Shown here: piece after piece, positions 17,267 through 27,001 of the stretch
How the letters are laid out: each line of letters starts with the position of its first letter
How positions within the stretch are numbered: position 1 is the first letter of the stretch
Assembly: GCA_009377755.1 (NCBI GenBank)
Contig: WHTM01000006.1
Span: forward strand, 62,001 to 126,000
Direction of reading: 5' to 3'
Source: Hyphomicrobiales bacterium
GTDB lineage: Bacteria; Pseudomonadota; Alphaproteobacteria; Rhizobiales; Xanthobacteraceae
DNA: 64,000 bases
Position numbers and translations under genes: made by a program
The notes under the pieces: model-generated
Seen by the model: only the letters and a program-made list of their open reading frames with translations
The model's database searches: none
What the model was told of the DNA's origin: nothing

Positions 17267-19612
17267 ATGCGAATCTCCATCATCGGCGGCGGGCCCGGCG
17301 GCTTGTACTTCGCGATCCTGATGAAGAAGGCGTGGCCGCAAACGCAGGTCATCGTCACCGAGCGCAACCGCACCGACGACACCTTCGGATTCGGCGTGGT
17401 GTTCTCCGATGAGACGCTCGACACTTTCGAGAGCTTCGACCGCGACAGCTACCGCGCGATCACTGGGCGCTTCGCCTACTGGGACGACATCGAAATTCAT
17501 TTCAAGGGCACGGTGCATCGCATCGGCGGCAACGGATTCTGCGGCTGCGCCCGCACCACGCTGCTGCGGCTGTTGCAGGAGCGGGCGCGCGCGCTCGGCG
17601 TTGAGGTCACGTTTCAGACCGAGGTCACCGACTTGGACGCCTTTATCCATGAATCCGATTTGGTCATTGGCGCCGACGGCATCAATTCACGCGTGCGCCA
17701 GACCTTGGCGGAGCAATTCCAGCCGAAGGTCGATCTGCGCCCCAACAAGTTTTCCTGGATGGGTTCGACGCGGCCGTTCGACGCCTTCACCTTCTTTTTC
17801 CGCGAGACCGAGCACGGCATCTTCATCGCCCACTGCTACCAGTACGAGCCCGGCTTCTCGACCTGGGTGATGGAGACCGATCCGGAGACGTTCGACCGCG
17901 CCGGCCTCGACCGGCTGGACGAGGCCGAATCGGCGCGCTTCCTGGAAGCCGTGTTCGCCCAGGAGCTCGCCGGCCATCGGCTGACCGTCAACCGCTCGAT
18001 CTGGCGCAACTTCCCGACCATCCGCTGCGAGCGCTGGACCCACCGCAACGTGGCGCTAATCGGCGACGCCAAGGCGACGGCACACTTCTCCATCGGTTCG
18101 GGTACCAAGCTCGCCATGGAGGACGCTATCGCGCTGTATCAGTCGTTCCGCGCAACCGGCGGGCACGACGTTGCCGCCGCGCTCGCGCATTTCGAGACCG
18201 CGCGGCGCGAGGAGGTCGAGAAGACGCAGCATTCGGCCGACGTGTCGCTGGTGTGGTTCGAGCACGTGCGGCGGTTCTGGCAGATGCCGCCGGCGCGCTT
18301 CGCGTTCGGGCTGATGACGCGTTCGAAGGCGATCACCTACGACAACCTCGCGCTGCGGGCGCCGGAGTTCGTCGCCGAGGTCGACCGCATGGTGGCAAAC
18401 GAAGTTGCGGCGCAAGGTTTCGGTGTCGACACCGAACAGCCGATCCCGCCGGCGTTCCAGCCGTTCCGGCTGCGCGACATGACGCTTGCGAACCGCTTTG
18501 TAGTCTCGCCGATGTGTCAGTACTGCGCGGCCGACGGCCTGCCCGGCGACTGGCACATGGTGCACTACGGCGCCCGCGGCATCGGCGGCGCCGGCCTGAT
18601 GTTCACCGAGATGACCGTCGTCTCGCCTGAAGCCCGCATCACCCACGGCTGCACCGGCATGTATTCTGAGGCGCACGCGGCAGCGTGGAAGCGCATCGTC
18701 GATTTCGTGCATGCCAATTCGCCCACGAAATTCTGCCTGCAGCTCGGCCATGCCGGGCGCAAGGGCGCCACCAAACTCATGTGGGAAGGCATGGACCAGC
18801 CGCTCGCCGAGGGCGGCTGGCCGATCGTCGCCGCTTCTCCCCTTCCCTACTTCCCGCACAGCCAGGTACCGCGCGAGCTGACGCGGGCCGACATGGACCG
18901 GGTGATCGCTGACTTCGTGCAGGCGACCAAGCGCGGCATGCGCGCCGGCTTTGATATGCTCGAACTGCACGCCGCCCACGGCTATCTGCTGGCGAGCTTC
19001 ATCTCGCCGCTCACCAACCGGCGCACCGACGACTACGGCGGGCCGATCGAGAACCGTATGCGCTTCCCGTTGGAAGTGTTCCGCGCCATGCGCGCCGCCT
19101 GGCCGGACGACAAGCCGACGTCGGTGCGCATTTCGGCGACCGATTGGGCCGACGGCGGCCTTTCCGGCGATGACGCCGTCGCGGTCGCGCGGCTGCTCGC
19201 CAAGGCCGGCTGCGACCTGATCGACGTGTCTAGCGGCCAGACGACGCCGGACGCCGCGCCCGTGTACGGCCGCATGTTCCAGACGCCGTTCTCCGACCAG
19301 ATTCGCAACGAGACCGGGCTCGCCACCATGTGCGTCGGCAACATTACCAGTGCCGACCAGGCCAACACCATCGTCGCCGCTGCCCGCGCAGATCTGGTGG
19401 CACTGGCGCGACCGCATCTCGTCGACCCGTCGCTCACGATGCGGGCCGCCGCATGGTATGGGGTGCCGGATATCCCCTGCCCGCCGCAGTACCTGTCCGG
19501 GCGCGACCAGCTCGTCCGCAACAGCCCGCGCGAGCGCAAGGACCTTGCCACGCTGCGGCGCAAGGCGAAGCCGAAGTCGCACGCGCCGGCCTGGAAGCTC
19601 GCCGCGGAGTGA
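17267..19612 (+). CDS. 2-aminobenzoyl-CoA monooxygenase/reductase (FAD monooxygenase fused to Old Yellow Enzyme domain)
   Basis: A 781-aa two-domain flavoenzyme. Residues 1-~385 form a salicylate-hydroxylase-like FAD monooxygenase ([40 protein letters not shown]). From ~395 an FMN-binding Old Yellow Enzyme domain follows ([39 protein letters not shown]). This architecture matches the anthraniloyl-CoA monooxygenase/reductase of the Azoarcus evansii hybrid pathway, which hydroxylates and then reduces the aromatic ring of 2-aminobenzoyl-CoA. I start at 17267, just after the intergenic repeat, where the dinucleotide-binding fold begins; the frame stays open far upstream without homology. It is divergent from the ligase operon. 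Confidence 0.92.
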   Translation: MRISIIGGGPGGLYFAILMKKAWPQTQVIVTERNRTDDTFGFGVVFSDETLDTFESFDRDSYRAITGRFAYWDDIEIHFKGTVHRIGGNGFCGCARTTLLRLLQERARALGVEVTFQTEVTDLDAFIHESDLVIGADGINSRVRQTLAEQFQPKVDLRPNKFSWMGSTRPFDAFTFFFRETEHGIFIAHCYQYEPGFSTWVMETDPETFDRAGLDRLDEAESARFLEAVFAQELAGHRLTVNRSIWRNFPTIRCERWTHRNVALIGDAKATAHFSIGSGTKLAMEDAIALYQSFRATGGHDVAAALAHFETARREEVEKTQHSADVSLVWFEHVRRFWQMPPARFAFGLMTRSKAITYDNLALRAPEFVAEVDRMVANEVAAQGFGVDTEQPIPPAFQPFRLRDMTLANRFVVSPMCQYCAADGLPGDWHMVHYGARGIGGAGLMFTEMTVVSPEARITHGCTGMYSEAHAAAWKRIVDFVHANSPTKFCLQLGHAGRKGATKLMWEGMDQPLAEGGWPIVAASPLPYFPHSQVPRELTRADMDRVIADFVQATKRGMRAGFDMLELHAAHGYLLASFISPLTNRRTDDYGGPIENRMRFPLEVFRAMRAAWPDDKPTSVRISATDWADGGLSGDDAVAVARLLAKAGCDLIDVSSGQTTPDAAPVYGRMFQTPFSDQIRNETGLATMCVGNITSADQANTIVAAARADLVALARPHLVDPSLTMRAAAWYGVPDIPCPPQYLSGRDQLVRNSPRERKDLATLRRKAKPKSHAPAWKLAAE

Positions 19613-19724
19613 GCTGCTCACCGGCGCGTGAGCCATGCGCGGCGCCGCGTTGACCCGCCATCGACCGCGATGATACGAGTTTGGACCTGTTCCAACCGCG
19701 CGAACGCAGGCAGCGGCCGGTGTC

Positions 19725-20582
19725 ATGAAGTTACCCCCCTTCGACTATGCGTGTCCGGCGACGCTCGCCGAGGCGGTGGCGCTGCTCGCCTCCCACGGCG
19801 ACGCCAAGCCGATTGCCGGCGGTCAGAGCCTGATGCCGATGCTGGCGTTCCGGATGGCATCGCCGACGCTGCTGGTCGATCTGCGCAAACTCCCCGATCT
19901 CAACCGCATCTCCATCGCCGACGACGGCGTGCAGCTCGGCGCCATGGTGCGCTGGCGCGACATCGAGGACGACGTGCGGCTGCGCGCCGCACACCCGCCG
20001 CTGGCCGCCGCGATCGCGCACGTGGCGCACTATCAGATCCGCAATCGCGGCACAGTGGGCGGCAGCCTGGCGCATGCCGATCCGGCGGCTGAGATGCCGG
20101 GCGTCGCGCTCACCTGCGACGCGGAGATCGCAGTCACTGGTGCTGCAGGGCGGCGTGTAATCCCGGCGCGCGATTTCTTCCTCGGTCCGCTCACGACCGC
20201 GCTTGCGCCGGACGAGATCATCGTCGAGGTGCGGCTGCCGGCTTGGCCGGCACGGCGCCGTTGGGGCTTTCAGGAATTTTCCCGCCGCCGCGGCGATTTC
20301 GCACTCGCTGGCGTCGCGCTGTTCTACGACGAGGATGCGGACGGGAAGGCCGTCAACGCCCATGCCGGCGCCATTGGCGTCGCCGATACACCGGTGCGGC
20401 TGACCGGCGTCGAGCAGGCGCTGAACGGCTGCGCGGTCAACGAGGCAACAATCGCCGCTGCGGCGCGGGCGGCTTCCGCCGACGTCGATCCGCCTGACGA
20501 CATTCACGCCAACGCTGCCTACCGCCGCGCCCTCGTCGGAACGCTGACCGAACGCGCGCTGATAGCGTCCGCCGCCATCTGA
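19725..20582 (+). CDS. Molybdenum hydroxylase FAD-binding subunit (CoxM type)
   Basis: A 285-aa medium subunit. AGGQSLMPMLAFRMASP and IRNRGTVGGSLAHADPAAEM are the two FAD-binding loops of the CO-dehydrogenase/xanthine dehydrogenase family. First gene of a complete M-S-L trio transcribed together, 13 bases before the FeS subunit gene. It passes electrons from the FeS clusters to the quinone pool or NAD. Confidence 0.93.
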   Translation: MKLPPFDYACPATLAEAVALLASHGDAKPIAGGQSLMPMLAFRMASPTLLVDLRKLPDLNRISIADDGVQLGAMVRWRDIEDDVRLRAAHPPLAAAIAHVAHYQIRNRGTVGGSLAHADPAAEMPGVALTCDAEIAVTGAAGRRVIPARDFFLGPLTTALAPDEIIVEVRLPAWPARRRWGFQEFSRRRGDFALAGVALFYDEDADGKAVNAHAGAIGVADTPVRLTGVEQALNGCAVNEATIAAAARAASADVDPPDDIHANAAYRRALVGTLTERALIASAAI

Positions 20583-20595
20583 TCCTGGAACCCCG

Positions 20596-21078
20596 ATGTC
20601 TGTGCAATTCACCGTGAACGGTAAGGCGGCCGCGGTCGATGTCGAGGCGCGCATGACGCTCGCCGACTGCCTGCGCCAACACCTGCGGCTGACCGGAACG
20701 CATCTCGGCTGCGAGCACGGCGTGTGCGGCGCCTGCACGGTGATCGTCGACGGCGCCGCAATGCGCTCCTGCCTGATGCTGGCGGTGCAGGCGGAAGGCA
20801 GCGAGGTGGTGACTGTCGAGGGGCTATCCAACGACGCGGAGCTCACCCCATTGCAGACGGCGTTCCGCAAGCATCACGCCTTGCAATGCGGCTTCTGTAC
20901 GCCGGGGATCATCACCACCGCGCATGCGCTGCTGAGCGAGGAACCGTATTGCGACGCCGACCGCATCCGCGAAGTCCTCTCCGGCAACCTCTGCCGCTGC
21001 ACCGGCTACGTGTCGATCATCGACGCCGTGCTGGAGGCCCGCGAGGCCTACCAGAACGCCGATGGAGGTGCGCGGTGA
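20596..21078 (+). CDS. Molybdenum hydroxylase 2Fe-2S subunit (CoxS type)
   Basis: A 160-aa small subunit. GCEHGVCGACTVIVDG holds the plant-ferredoxin-type cluster, and CGFCTPG with NLCRCTGY the second, helical cluster. Its stop overlaps the GTG start of the large subunit, indicating translational coupling. Confidence 0.94.
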   Translation: MSVQFTVNGKAAAVDVEARMTLADCLRQHLRLTGTHLGCEHGVCGACTVIVDGAAMRSCLMLAVQAEGSEVVTVEGLSNDAELTPLQTAFRKHHALQCGFCTPGIITTAHALLSEEPYCDADRIREVLSGNLCRCTGYVSIIDAVLEAREAYQNADGGAR

Positions 21079-23357
21079 AAAACACGTTCATCGGCAGCCC
21101 TGTCGAGCGGCGCGAGGACCTGCGCTTCCTGCGCGGGCGCGGCACCTATGTCGACGACCTCGCGCCCGAAAACCTGCTGCATGCCGTGATCCTGCGCAGC
21201 TCCGTGGCGCATGGCCGTATCACGTCGATCGACGCCTCGGCGGCGTTGCAGGTGCCTGGCGTGCATTCCGTCATCACCGCCAAGGACATGCCGGGCGGCC
21301 CGCCGATCATCCCGATGCGGCTGCAGCCGCTGCCGGAGTTCAAGCCGTTCGAGCAGCCGGTGATCGCGCATACCAAACTCCGTTACGTCGGCGAACCGAT
21401 CGCGGTGGTGCTGGCGTCGAGCATCGCGATCGGCGAGGACGCGCTGGAGAAGATCGCGGTCGAGATCGAACCGATTCCGGCGGTGGCGAACTGGGAAGTG
21501 GCTGCGCGCAATCAAAGCCTGCTGTTCGAGGAGCCGGGCACTAACCGCTCGCTCGTGTTCCACGCGCGCAAGGGCGACGCCGACGCGGTGTTCCGCGATG
21601 CCCCCTATACCCGCCGCGAGCGGCTGCGCACCGGGCGGCACTACGGCCTCACCATGGAGCCGCGCGGCGTCATGGCCGAATGGGACGCAGGATCCGGCAA
21701 GCTGATTGTTTCCGGCGCCGCCAAGGTGCCGTTCTTCAACCGCCGCATCCTGGCGAAGCAGATCGGCCTGCCGGAAGACGCCATCGAGATGGTCGAGAAC
21801 GACGTCGGCGGCGGTTACGGCGCGCGCGGCGAGTTCTACTCCGAGGATTTCCTGATTCCGTTCGCTGCCCGGCAAGTCAACCGCCCGGTGAAGTGGATCG
21901 AAGACCGGCGCGAGAACCTGATGGCGATGAACCACGCCCGCGAGTCGGAGGCCGATATCGAGATCGCCTGCGCGCGCGACGGCACCATCCTCGGCCTGCG
22001 CGGCGAGGTCCATACCGACATGGGCGCCTACATGCGCACCAACGGAGCGGTCGGCGCGCGCAACGTCGCGCAGTTCTTGGCGGGGCCGTACCGCGTCCCG
22101 CACGTGAGCATCGACTCGTCGCTTTGGATGACCAACAAGACACCGGTCGGCACCTATCGCGGGCCCGGCCGGTTCGAAGCCAATTTCTTCCTCGAACGTC
22201 TGCTCGACATCGTGGCGGACGACCTGGGCGTCGACCGCGTCGATTTGCGCCGGCGCAATCTCGTGTCGTCCTCGGAGATGCCCTACGCAATCGCAAGCGT
22301 TCAGCCGACCGACGCCAAGGACGAATACGACTCAGGCGACTATCGCGCCGCGCTGGAGCGGTGCCTCACGGAGTTCCGCTGGGACGACAAGGCCAAGCTG
22401 CAGGGCGCGCTGATCGACGGCCGCTATCACGGCCTCGCCGTGGTCTGCTTCATCGAGGGCGGCGCCGCCGGACCGAAGGAGACCGCGCGGCTTGCGGTCA
22501 ACGAGGACGGCACGATCTCACTCTACATGGGCACGTCGTCGGTCGGACAGGGTGTCGAGACGGTGTTCGCGCAGATCGCCGCCGATGCGCTCGAAATCCC
22601 CATGGACCGTATCCGCCACGTCTATCACGGCTCGACCACGTACGTGAGCGACGGCTACGGCGCCTATCACTCGCGCTCGACCGTGATGGGCGGTTCCGCG
22701 GTACTCGACGCCGCCGCCAATTTCCAGGCTGCGATCCGGGATGCCGGTGCCAAGCGGCTTGGCTGCGATCCTTCCGCGATCGGCATCGCAGAGGATAAGT
22801 TCACCGGCCCGGGCGGCAACTCATTGCCGCTTGCCGAGCTTGCCGGCCTCTCGGCCGAAGGTGCCTTCCTCAACAAGCGCCACACCTACAGCTACGGCGC
22901 GCACGCCGCGCATGTCACGGTCGATGCCAAGCTTGGTCAGGTGCAGATCGTCGACTACCTGGTGGTGCAGGACGTCGGCCGGGCGGTCAATCCGCTGATG
23001 TTGCGCGGGCAGGTGATCGGCTCGCTGGTGCAGGGCCTCGGCGGCGCCATGCTCGAGCATCTGCAATACGACGAGCAGGGCCAGTTCCTCACCGGTTCGC
23101 TCGCCGATTACCTGCTGCCGACCGCGACCGATTTTCCCAACGTGCGTTGCATCGTGCTGGAGGATCATCCCTCGCCGATCAATCCGCTCGGCGCCAAGGG
23201 CGCGGGCGAAGGCGGCATCATTGCCGCCGGCGGCGCCATGGCGAACGCGGTGGCGAACGCGTTGCGGTCGTTCGGCGCTCAGCCGCGCCAGCTTCCGCTG
23301 ACGCCGACCTATCTCTGGGAACTGGTGCAGGCCGGCCAGCGCGAAGCGGCGGAATAG
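21075..23357 (+). CDS. Molybdenum hydroxylase large subunit (CoxL/XdhB family)
   Basis: A 760-aa Mo-pterin subunit that starts with GTG overlapping the CoxS stop. Segments seen are GSPVERREDLRFLRGRGTYVDD, the molybdopterin loops DVGGGYGARGEFY and TYRGPGRFEANF, and the catalytic glutamate in AKGAGEGGIIAAG. The active-site AYxCSFR loop of true CO dehydrogenase is absent, so it is a hydroxylase of an unknown N-heteroaromatic or aldehyde. Lying directly after the anthranilate genes, it could feed that pathway from a heterocycle such as a quinoline derivative; that is speculation. Confidence 0.92.
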   Translation: MKNTFIGSPVERREDLRFLRGRGTYVDDLAPENLLHAVILRSSVAHGRITSIDASAALQVPGVHSVITAKDMPGGPPIIPMRLQPLPEFKPFEQPVIAHTKLRYVGEPIAVVLASSIAIGEDALEKIAVEIEPIPAVANWEVAARNQSLLFEEPGTNRSLVFHARKGDADAVFRDAPYTRRERLRTGRHYGLTMEPRGVMAEWDAGSGKLIVSGAAKVPFFNRRILAKQIGLPEDAIEMVENDVGGGYGARGEFYSEDFLIPFAARQVNRPVKWIEDRRENLMAMNHARESEADIEIACARDGTILGLRGEVHTDMGAYMRTNGAVGARNVAQFLAGPYRVPHVSIDSSLWMTNKTPVGTYRGPGRFEANFFLERLLDIVADDLGVDRVDLRRRNLVSSSEMPYAIASVQPTDAKDEYDSGDYRAALERCLTEFRWDDKAKLQGALIDGRYHGLAVVCFIEGGAAGPKETARLAVNEDGTISLYMGTSSVGQGVETVFAQIAADALEIPMDRIRHVYHGSTTYVSDGYGAYHSRSTVMGGSAVLDAAANFQAAIRDAGAKRLGCDPSAIGIAEDKFTGPGGNSLPLAELAGLSAEGAFLNKRHTYSYGAHAAHVTVDAKLGQVQIVDYLVVQDVGRAVNPLMLRGQVIGSLVQGLGGAMLEHLQYDEQGQFLTGSLADYLLPTATDFPNVRCIVLEDHPSPINPLGAKGAGEGGIIAAGGAMANAVANALRSFGAQPRQLPLTPTYLWELVQAGQREAAE

Positions 23358-23381
23358 GAGCACATCTTCAACCTCTCGATT

Positions 23382-23468
23382 GTCATGCCCGCGCTTGTCG
23401 CGGGCATCCACGATTTACGGCAGTTCCAAAGGACGGGCGTGGATGGCCGGGACAAGCCCGGTCATGAC
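23382..23468. repeat. Palindromic intergenic repeat (GTCATGCCCG type)
   Basis: Opens GTCATGCCCGCGCTTGTCGC and closes GACAAGCCCGGTCATGAC. It follows the large-subunit stop by 24 bases and may terminate that operon. Confidence 0.65.
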
Positions 23469-23555
23469 GAGGGGAGAGGTATCGGGACTTCGTTGACGCC
23501 GTAGCGGACCGAAGTCTAGATTCAAGCCAACACATCGACACATGAGGAGTCCCCC

Positions 23556-24086
23556 ATGAGCGTTGCACGGCATCCGCGTCCGCCGGAACTCGTCGGCGTT
23601 CCGGTCGAAGAGATCATGCAGAGATACGTCGGCCGCTTCAAAGAGAAGAAGCCGGACTGGGCCGCCTTCGAGGACGCCAAGATCGAGGGCTACAAGCGGG
23701 CGCAGCACCGCTTCATCGGCGCCGGTGGCTCGGGTAAGCACGGCGATCCGACGGTAATCCCGGCCGGCAATTTCACGCTCTCGATCATGTACGTGGAGCC
23801 GGGCCAGGGTAATGCCGCGCACACCCATGAGGTCGAAGAGTGCTTCTTCGTGCTGCAAGGGCTCCTCGACGTGTTCGTCGAGGATGAAGCTGGCCACCGC
23901 ATCACCACGCGGCTGGGGCCCTGGGAATGCATCGCCTGCCCCGCCGGCGTGATCCACGGCTATCAGAACGACAGCCTGGGACCGGTCTATTTCCAGGTGA
24001 TGCTCGGCCGCGGCCGACCCGAGACCATGGGCTACGCCGACGACGAGCTTTACAAGAAGCGCGATGCCCACCTGAAGGCGGTGTGA
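23556..24086 (+). CDS. Cupin-domain protein
   Basis: A 176-aa single-domain cupin. GQGNAAHTHEVEECFFVLQG contributes the HxH-x-E metal ligands and CPAGVIHGYQN the last histidine of the second cupin motif. Such proteins are metal-dependent dioxygenases, isomerases or ligand sensors. It stands alone between the molybdenum hydroxylase operon and a convergent Bug gene; the AGGAG-type site precedes the ATG. Enzymatic role unknown. Confidence 0.85.
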   Translation: MSVARHPRPPELVGVPVEEIMQRYVGRFKEKKPDWAAFEDAKIEGYKRAQHRFIGAGGSGKHGDPTVIPAGNFTLSIMYVEPGQGNAAHTHEVEECFFVLQGLLDVFVEDEAGHRITTRLGPWECIACPAGVIHGYQNDSLGPVYFQVMLGRGRPETMGYADDELYKKRDAHLKAV

Positions 24087-24094
24087 CTGCCCCG

Positions 24095-24139
24095 CCTCAT
24101 CCTTCGAGACGCGGCCTTCGGCCGCTCCTCAGGATGAGG
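24095..24139. terminator. Likely bidirectional terminator hairpin
   Basis: CCTCATCCT pairs with AGGATGAGG across a GC-rich inner stem containing GCGGCC/GGCCGC. It lies between the convergent cupin and Bug genes. Confidence 0.55.
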
Positions 24140-24161
24140 CCGAGAGAGGCCGAGTCCGCGG

Positions 24162-25142
24162 CTACTCCGCCTTCGCGCCGGACTCCTTGATCACCTTCGC
24201 CCACTTCGTCGTCTCGGTCTGCATGAAGGTCGCGAAGTCCTTGCCGAACGCGGTGCCCGGCTCCAGGCCGAGCTTGCGAATGCGCTCACTGACGTCCGAG
24301 GATTCGACCGCCTTCTTCATTTCCGCGACCAATTTGTCGACCACCGGCTTCGGCGTCTTCGCCGGCGCCACCAGGCCGAACCACGACGAGGTGTCGAAGC
24401 CGGGCAGGCCCTGCTCGGCGACGGTCGGCAGCTTGGGCAACGCCGGCGGGCGCGTCGCGCCTGCATTCGCCAGCGCGCGGACTTTGCCGGCGTTGATGTG
24501 GCCAAGGCTGGTCGGCAGCAGGTCGAACGTCATCTGCACGTGGCCGGCGATCAGATCCTGCATCGCCGGACCGGTGCCGCGATACGGCACGTGCTGCAGG
24601 TTCACGTTTGCCATGCTCTTGAGTAATTCGCCCGAGAGATGCGGAGTCGTGCCGATGCCGGCCGAAGCGAAATTGAGCTTGCGGGGGTTCGCCTTGGCGA
24701 ACGTGATCAGTTCGTGCACGTTCTTGGCGGCGACGCTCGGATGCACCATCAGCACGATCGGTGAGATGGCGAACAGGCCGATCGGCGCAAAATCACGCTC
24801 CGGATTGAACGGCAGGCCCTTGTGGTACAGCGTCTGATTGACGGTCAGCGGGCCGGGCGCCGTGTACAGCAGCGTGTAGCCGTCGGGCTCCGACTTCGCC
24901 ACCGAGTCGGAGCCGACATTGCCGCCGGCGCCGGTGCGGCTCTCGACGATGACCTGGCTCTTCATGCTCTCGCTCATCTTCTGCGCGAGAATGCGTGCCG
25001 TGGCGTCGACCGAACCGCCGGCGGGATATGGGATGACGATCTTGATGACGCGCGACGGGAAATCCTGAGCGGCGAGATGAGTCGCCGCAACGAGGAGCGC
25101 CGCGACGGCAAGGCATGTGCGGCGGATGGCGGAAACGAGCAT
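24162..25142 (-). CDS. Bug-family tripartite tricarboxylate transporter substrate-binding protein
   Basis: A 326-aa secreted binding protein: signal peptide MLVSAIRRTCLAVAALLVAA..LAA, then FPSRVIKIVIPYPAGGSVDA and ESRTGAGGNVGSDSVAKSEP with PDGYTLLYTAPGPL. It is divergent from a LysR regulator gene, the usual arrangement in which the regulator controls the receptor. Ligand unknown, no membrane partners nearby. Confidence 0.92.
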   Translation of the reverse strand: MLVSAIRRTCLAVAALLVAATHLAAQDFPSRVIKIVIPYPAGGSVDATARILAQKMSESMKSQVIVESRTGAGGNVGSDSVAKSEPDGYTLLYTAPGPLTVNQTLYHKGLPFNPERDFAPIGLFAISPIVLMVHPSVAAKNVHELITFAKANPRKLNFASAGIGTTPHLSGELLKSMANVNLQHVPYRGTGPAMQDLIAGHVQMTFDLLPTSLGHINAGKVRALANAGATRPPALPKLPTVAEQGLPGFDTSSWFGLVAPAKTPKPVVDKLVAEMKKAVESSDVSERIRKLGLEPGTAFGKDFATFMQTETTKWAKVIKESGAKAE

Positions 25143-25229
25143 GGGATTGCCCCTGTTTGGCGTTCGCGCGATCTTGACGGTCGGAAGGCTATGTCATTCC
25201 ACTAGGCGGCGCCAGCGCGGGAGTGCCCC

Positions 25230-26123
25230 TTGGAATTTCGCCAAATCCGTTATGCCCTGTCGGTCGTCAAGGAGCGAAGCTTCACCAAGGCGGCGGCTCG
25301 GCTCAACATCTCGCAGTCGGCGGTGAGCGAGCAGGTGAAGCTGCTGGAGGACGAGATCGGCTTTGCGCTGTTTCGCCGCACCTCGCGCGGAATCGACGTC
25401 ACCGAACGCGGCCGCACCTTCCTGTATGAGGCCGAGCGCGTGGTCGGCGATCTGCTCAGCCTCTCCGATACCGCGCGGCGCCTGCGCGGCGCGCCGTCGG
25501 ACGCGCTGACCATCGGCATGGGCTCCGGCATGGCGCAAATGTTCATGCCGCGCCTGTTCGGCCGTCTCGACGAAGTGCTTCCCGGCGTGCGGCTGGAGAT
25601 CGTCACCGCCCCGACCAGGACCATTTTCGCCGACCTGCACGAGGAGCGCATCGATGCAGGCATCGCCATCGAGTCGGAACCGGAGCGGGTGCCGGCCGGC
25701 CTGGTGTTCGACCGGCTCACCGTCGCCGAGATGGCGCTGATCGCGCACCCGAAACACCCGATCGTCAAGACCGGCGTGGCCGTCGACGTCGGCCGCCTGG
25801 TGCGCGAGCCGATCATCATGAGCGAGCTGACCGTCGGCTACGGCCAGGTGGTGCTGTCGATGTTCACCGACCTCGGCATCCGGCCGAACATTCTGGCAAT
25901 CGCCGACAACATCGAGACCATGAAGGTGATCGTCCAGTCCGGCCGCTGCGTCGCCATCGTGCCGAAGGCGTCCGCCGAAAGCGAGGTCGCGCGCGGCGCG
26001 CTCAAGGCGGTGCCGACCGTGCCGCAGCGCCACGTCGCGTTCAGCCTGTTCCGCCGCCGGCAGCCGCTGTCGCGCCGCAAGGAGGCGCTGCTCACGGCGC
26101 TGCGGGAGTGTTTGAGGGATTAG
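25230..26123 (+). CDS. LysR-family transcriptional regulator
   Basis: A 297-aa LysR protein. The N-terminal winged helix is MEFRQIRYALSVVKERSFTK AAARLNISQSAVSEQVKLLEDEIG in two parts, followed by an effector-binding domain from ~residue 90. The start appears to be TTG at 25230 with GGAG 7 bases upstream, since no ATG or GTG precedes the conserved EFRQIRY. It is divergent from a Bug receptor with 87 bases between starts, so it probably controls that gene and itself. Confidence 0.92.
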   Translation: MEFRQIRYALSVVKERSFTKAAARLNISQSAVSEQVKLLEDEIGFALFRRTSRGIDVTERGRTFLYEAERVVGDLLSLSDTARRLRGAPSDALTIGMGSGMAQMFMPRLFGRLDEVLPGVRLEIVTAPTRTIFADLHEERIDAGIAIESEPERVPAGLVFDRLTVAEMALIAHPKHPIVKTGVAVDVGRLVREPIIMSELTVGYGQVVLSMFTDLGIRPNILAIADNIETMKVIVQSGRCVAIVPKASAESEVARGALKAVPTVPQRHVAFSLFRRRQPLSRRKEALLTALRECLRD

Positions 26124-26147
26124 GAACGCGCTGCCGCCAACCCAGCC

Positions 26148-26284
26148 GTCGTGCCCGCGAAGGCGCCTCCGCGAGTCGTCTCGCGAAAGCGGGGACCCAT
26201 ACGCCGTGCATTCTCGATGTGGCACGGCCGCTGTTTCTTTCGTGAGTCCGTTGGTTATGGGTCCCCGCTTTACGCGGGGACGAC
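26148..26284. repeat. Palindromic intergenic repeat (GTCGTGCCCGCG type)
   Basis: Begins GTCGTGCCCGCGAAGGCGCC and ends CCGCTTTACGCGGGGACGAC, with GGGGACCCATA and TATGGGTCCCC as inner arms. It follows the LysR gene. Confidence 0.7.
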
Positions 26285-26752
26285 TGCGCTCGGACCTGAG
26301 TTCAAGTGTCAAACAGCCGACATCGTTCTCGCGAGCGCTTTTGCCCCCCGAGGTTTGCTGCATTCCTGTTTGCCCCCGGTCCGAGGGCGCGCGGAACGCC
26401 GGGCTTCAGCCAGCCCGCGGCCCCGTGTGCGGTTGTTAAACAAGCACACAGGCAAAGTCACCGCGAGGCAGCCGGTCACCCGGCGCTCCGCGCGCGGTGT
26501 TTGAGGCTTGCTCCGCGACAACCCCGGAGGACAGACACCCTGGCACGGGTGGCCAACTTGGTATCCTCCGCTGGTGACCCACGGCCGGTGAGCCGGATCA
26601 TCGCAGCTTGGGCCTCCGGCCGGGCGCCACGTCCTGCGCCGCAACCGGCCACCGCATCCCGCCCCACGTCTCGCGACGCTCATGAGACGCCCCTCGGATG
26701 GGACGGGACAGGGTGACCATAGCACGCCTAGGAATATAGTCAAGGATTATTT
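26285..26752. other. Long intergenic region without a supported gene
   Basis: About 470 bases between the LysR gene and the insertion element. It is GC-rich with several local inverted repeats (for example around 26395-26440 and 26600-26660). The minus strand is open for 144 codons, but the translation is Arg/Gly/Pro-rich, lacks a recognisable domain and has no clear ribosome site. A conserved intergenic element or structured RNA is possible; I cannot identify one. Confidence 0.45.
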
Positions 26753-26776
26753 TCCTAATTATGGAGTTGACTCCAC

Positions 26777-27001
26777 ATGGGACTAATTCTAGATAAAGCC
26801 GCCCCGGAAGGGGATGGCGCGCCCGCAGCAATAGATCGTCGGTTGTTGGCGGCGGCGATCTATCGCGCGTTTCGCAAATATCGTCGCGGTTCGTTCGTCC
26901 AGGGTGGATTGGACGATGCCACCATTGATGGCAGCTTTGACCTATTGGAGATCGCCGACGCTGTGAACGCCGAGATCATCCTAGGTTCTGGTGGCCCCTG
27001 A
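26777..27001 (+). CDS. Small hypothetical protein, IS passenger
   Basis: A 74-aa ORF whose ATG begins at the inner edge of the left terminal repeat. The translation is not low-complexity (AAIDRRLLAAAIYRAFRKYR, DLLEIADAVNAEIILGSGG) but I recognise no family. Its last bases overlap the convergent 213-aa gene by 21. Whether it is expressed is uncertain. Confidence 0.4.
   Translation: MGLILDKAAPEGDGAPAAIDRRLLAAAIYRAFRKYRRGSFVQGGLDDATIDGSFDLLEIADAVNAEIILGSGGP

Noticed and set aside
26309-26743. 144-codon minus-strand open frame in the long gap
   Set aside because: No recognisable domain or ribosome site, and Arg/Gly/Pro-rich. Treated as noncoding.
26285-26752. tmRNA, RNase P RNA or tRNA in the long gap
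   Set aside because: No tag-peptide frame, no RNase P core motif and no cloverleaf could be found by eye.
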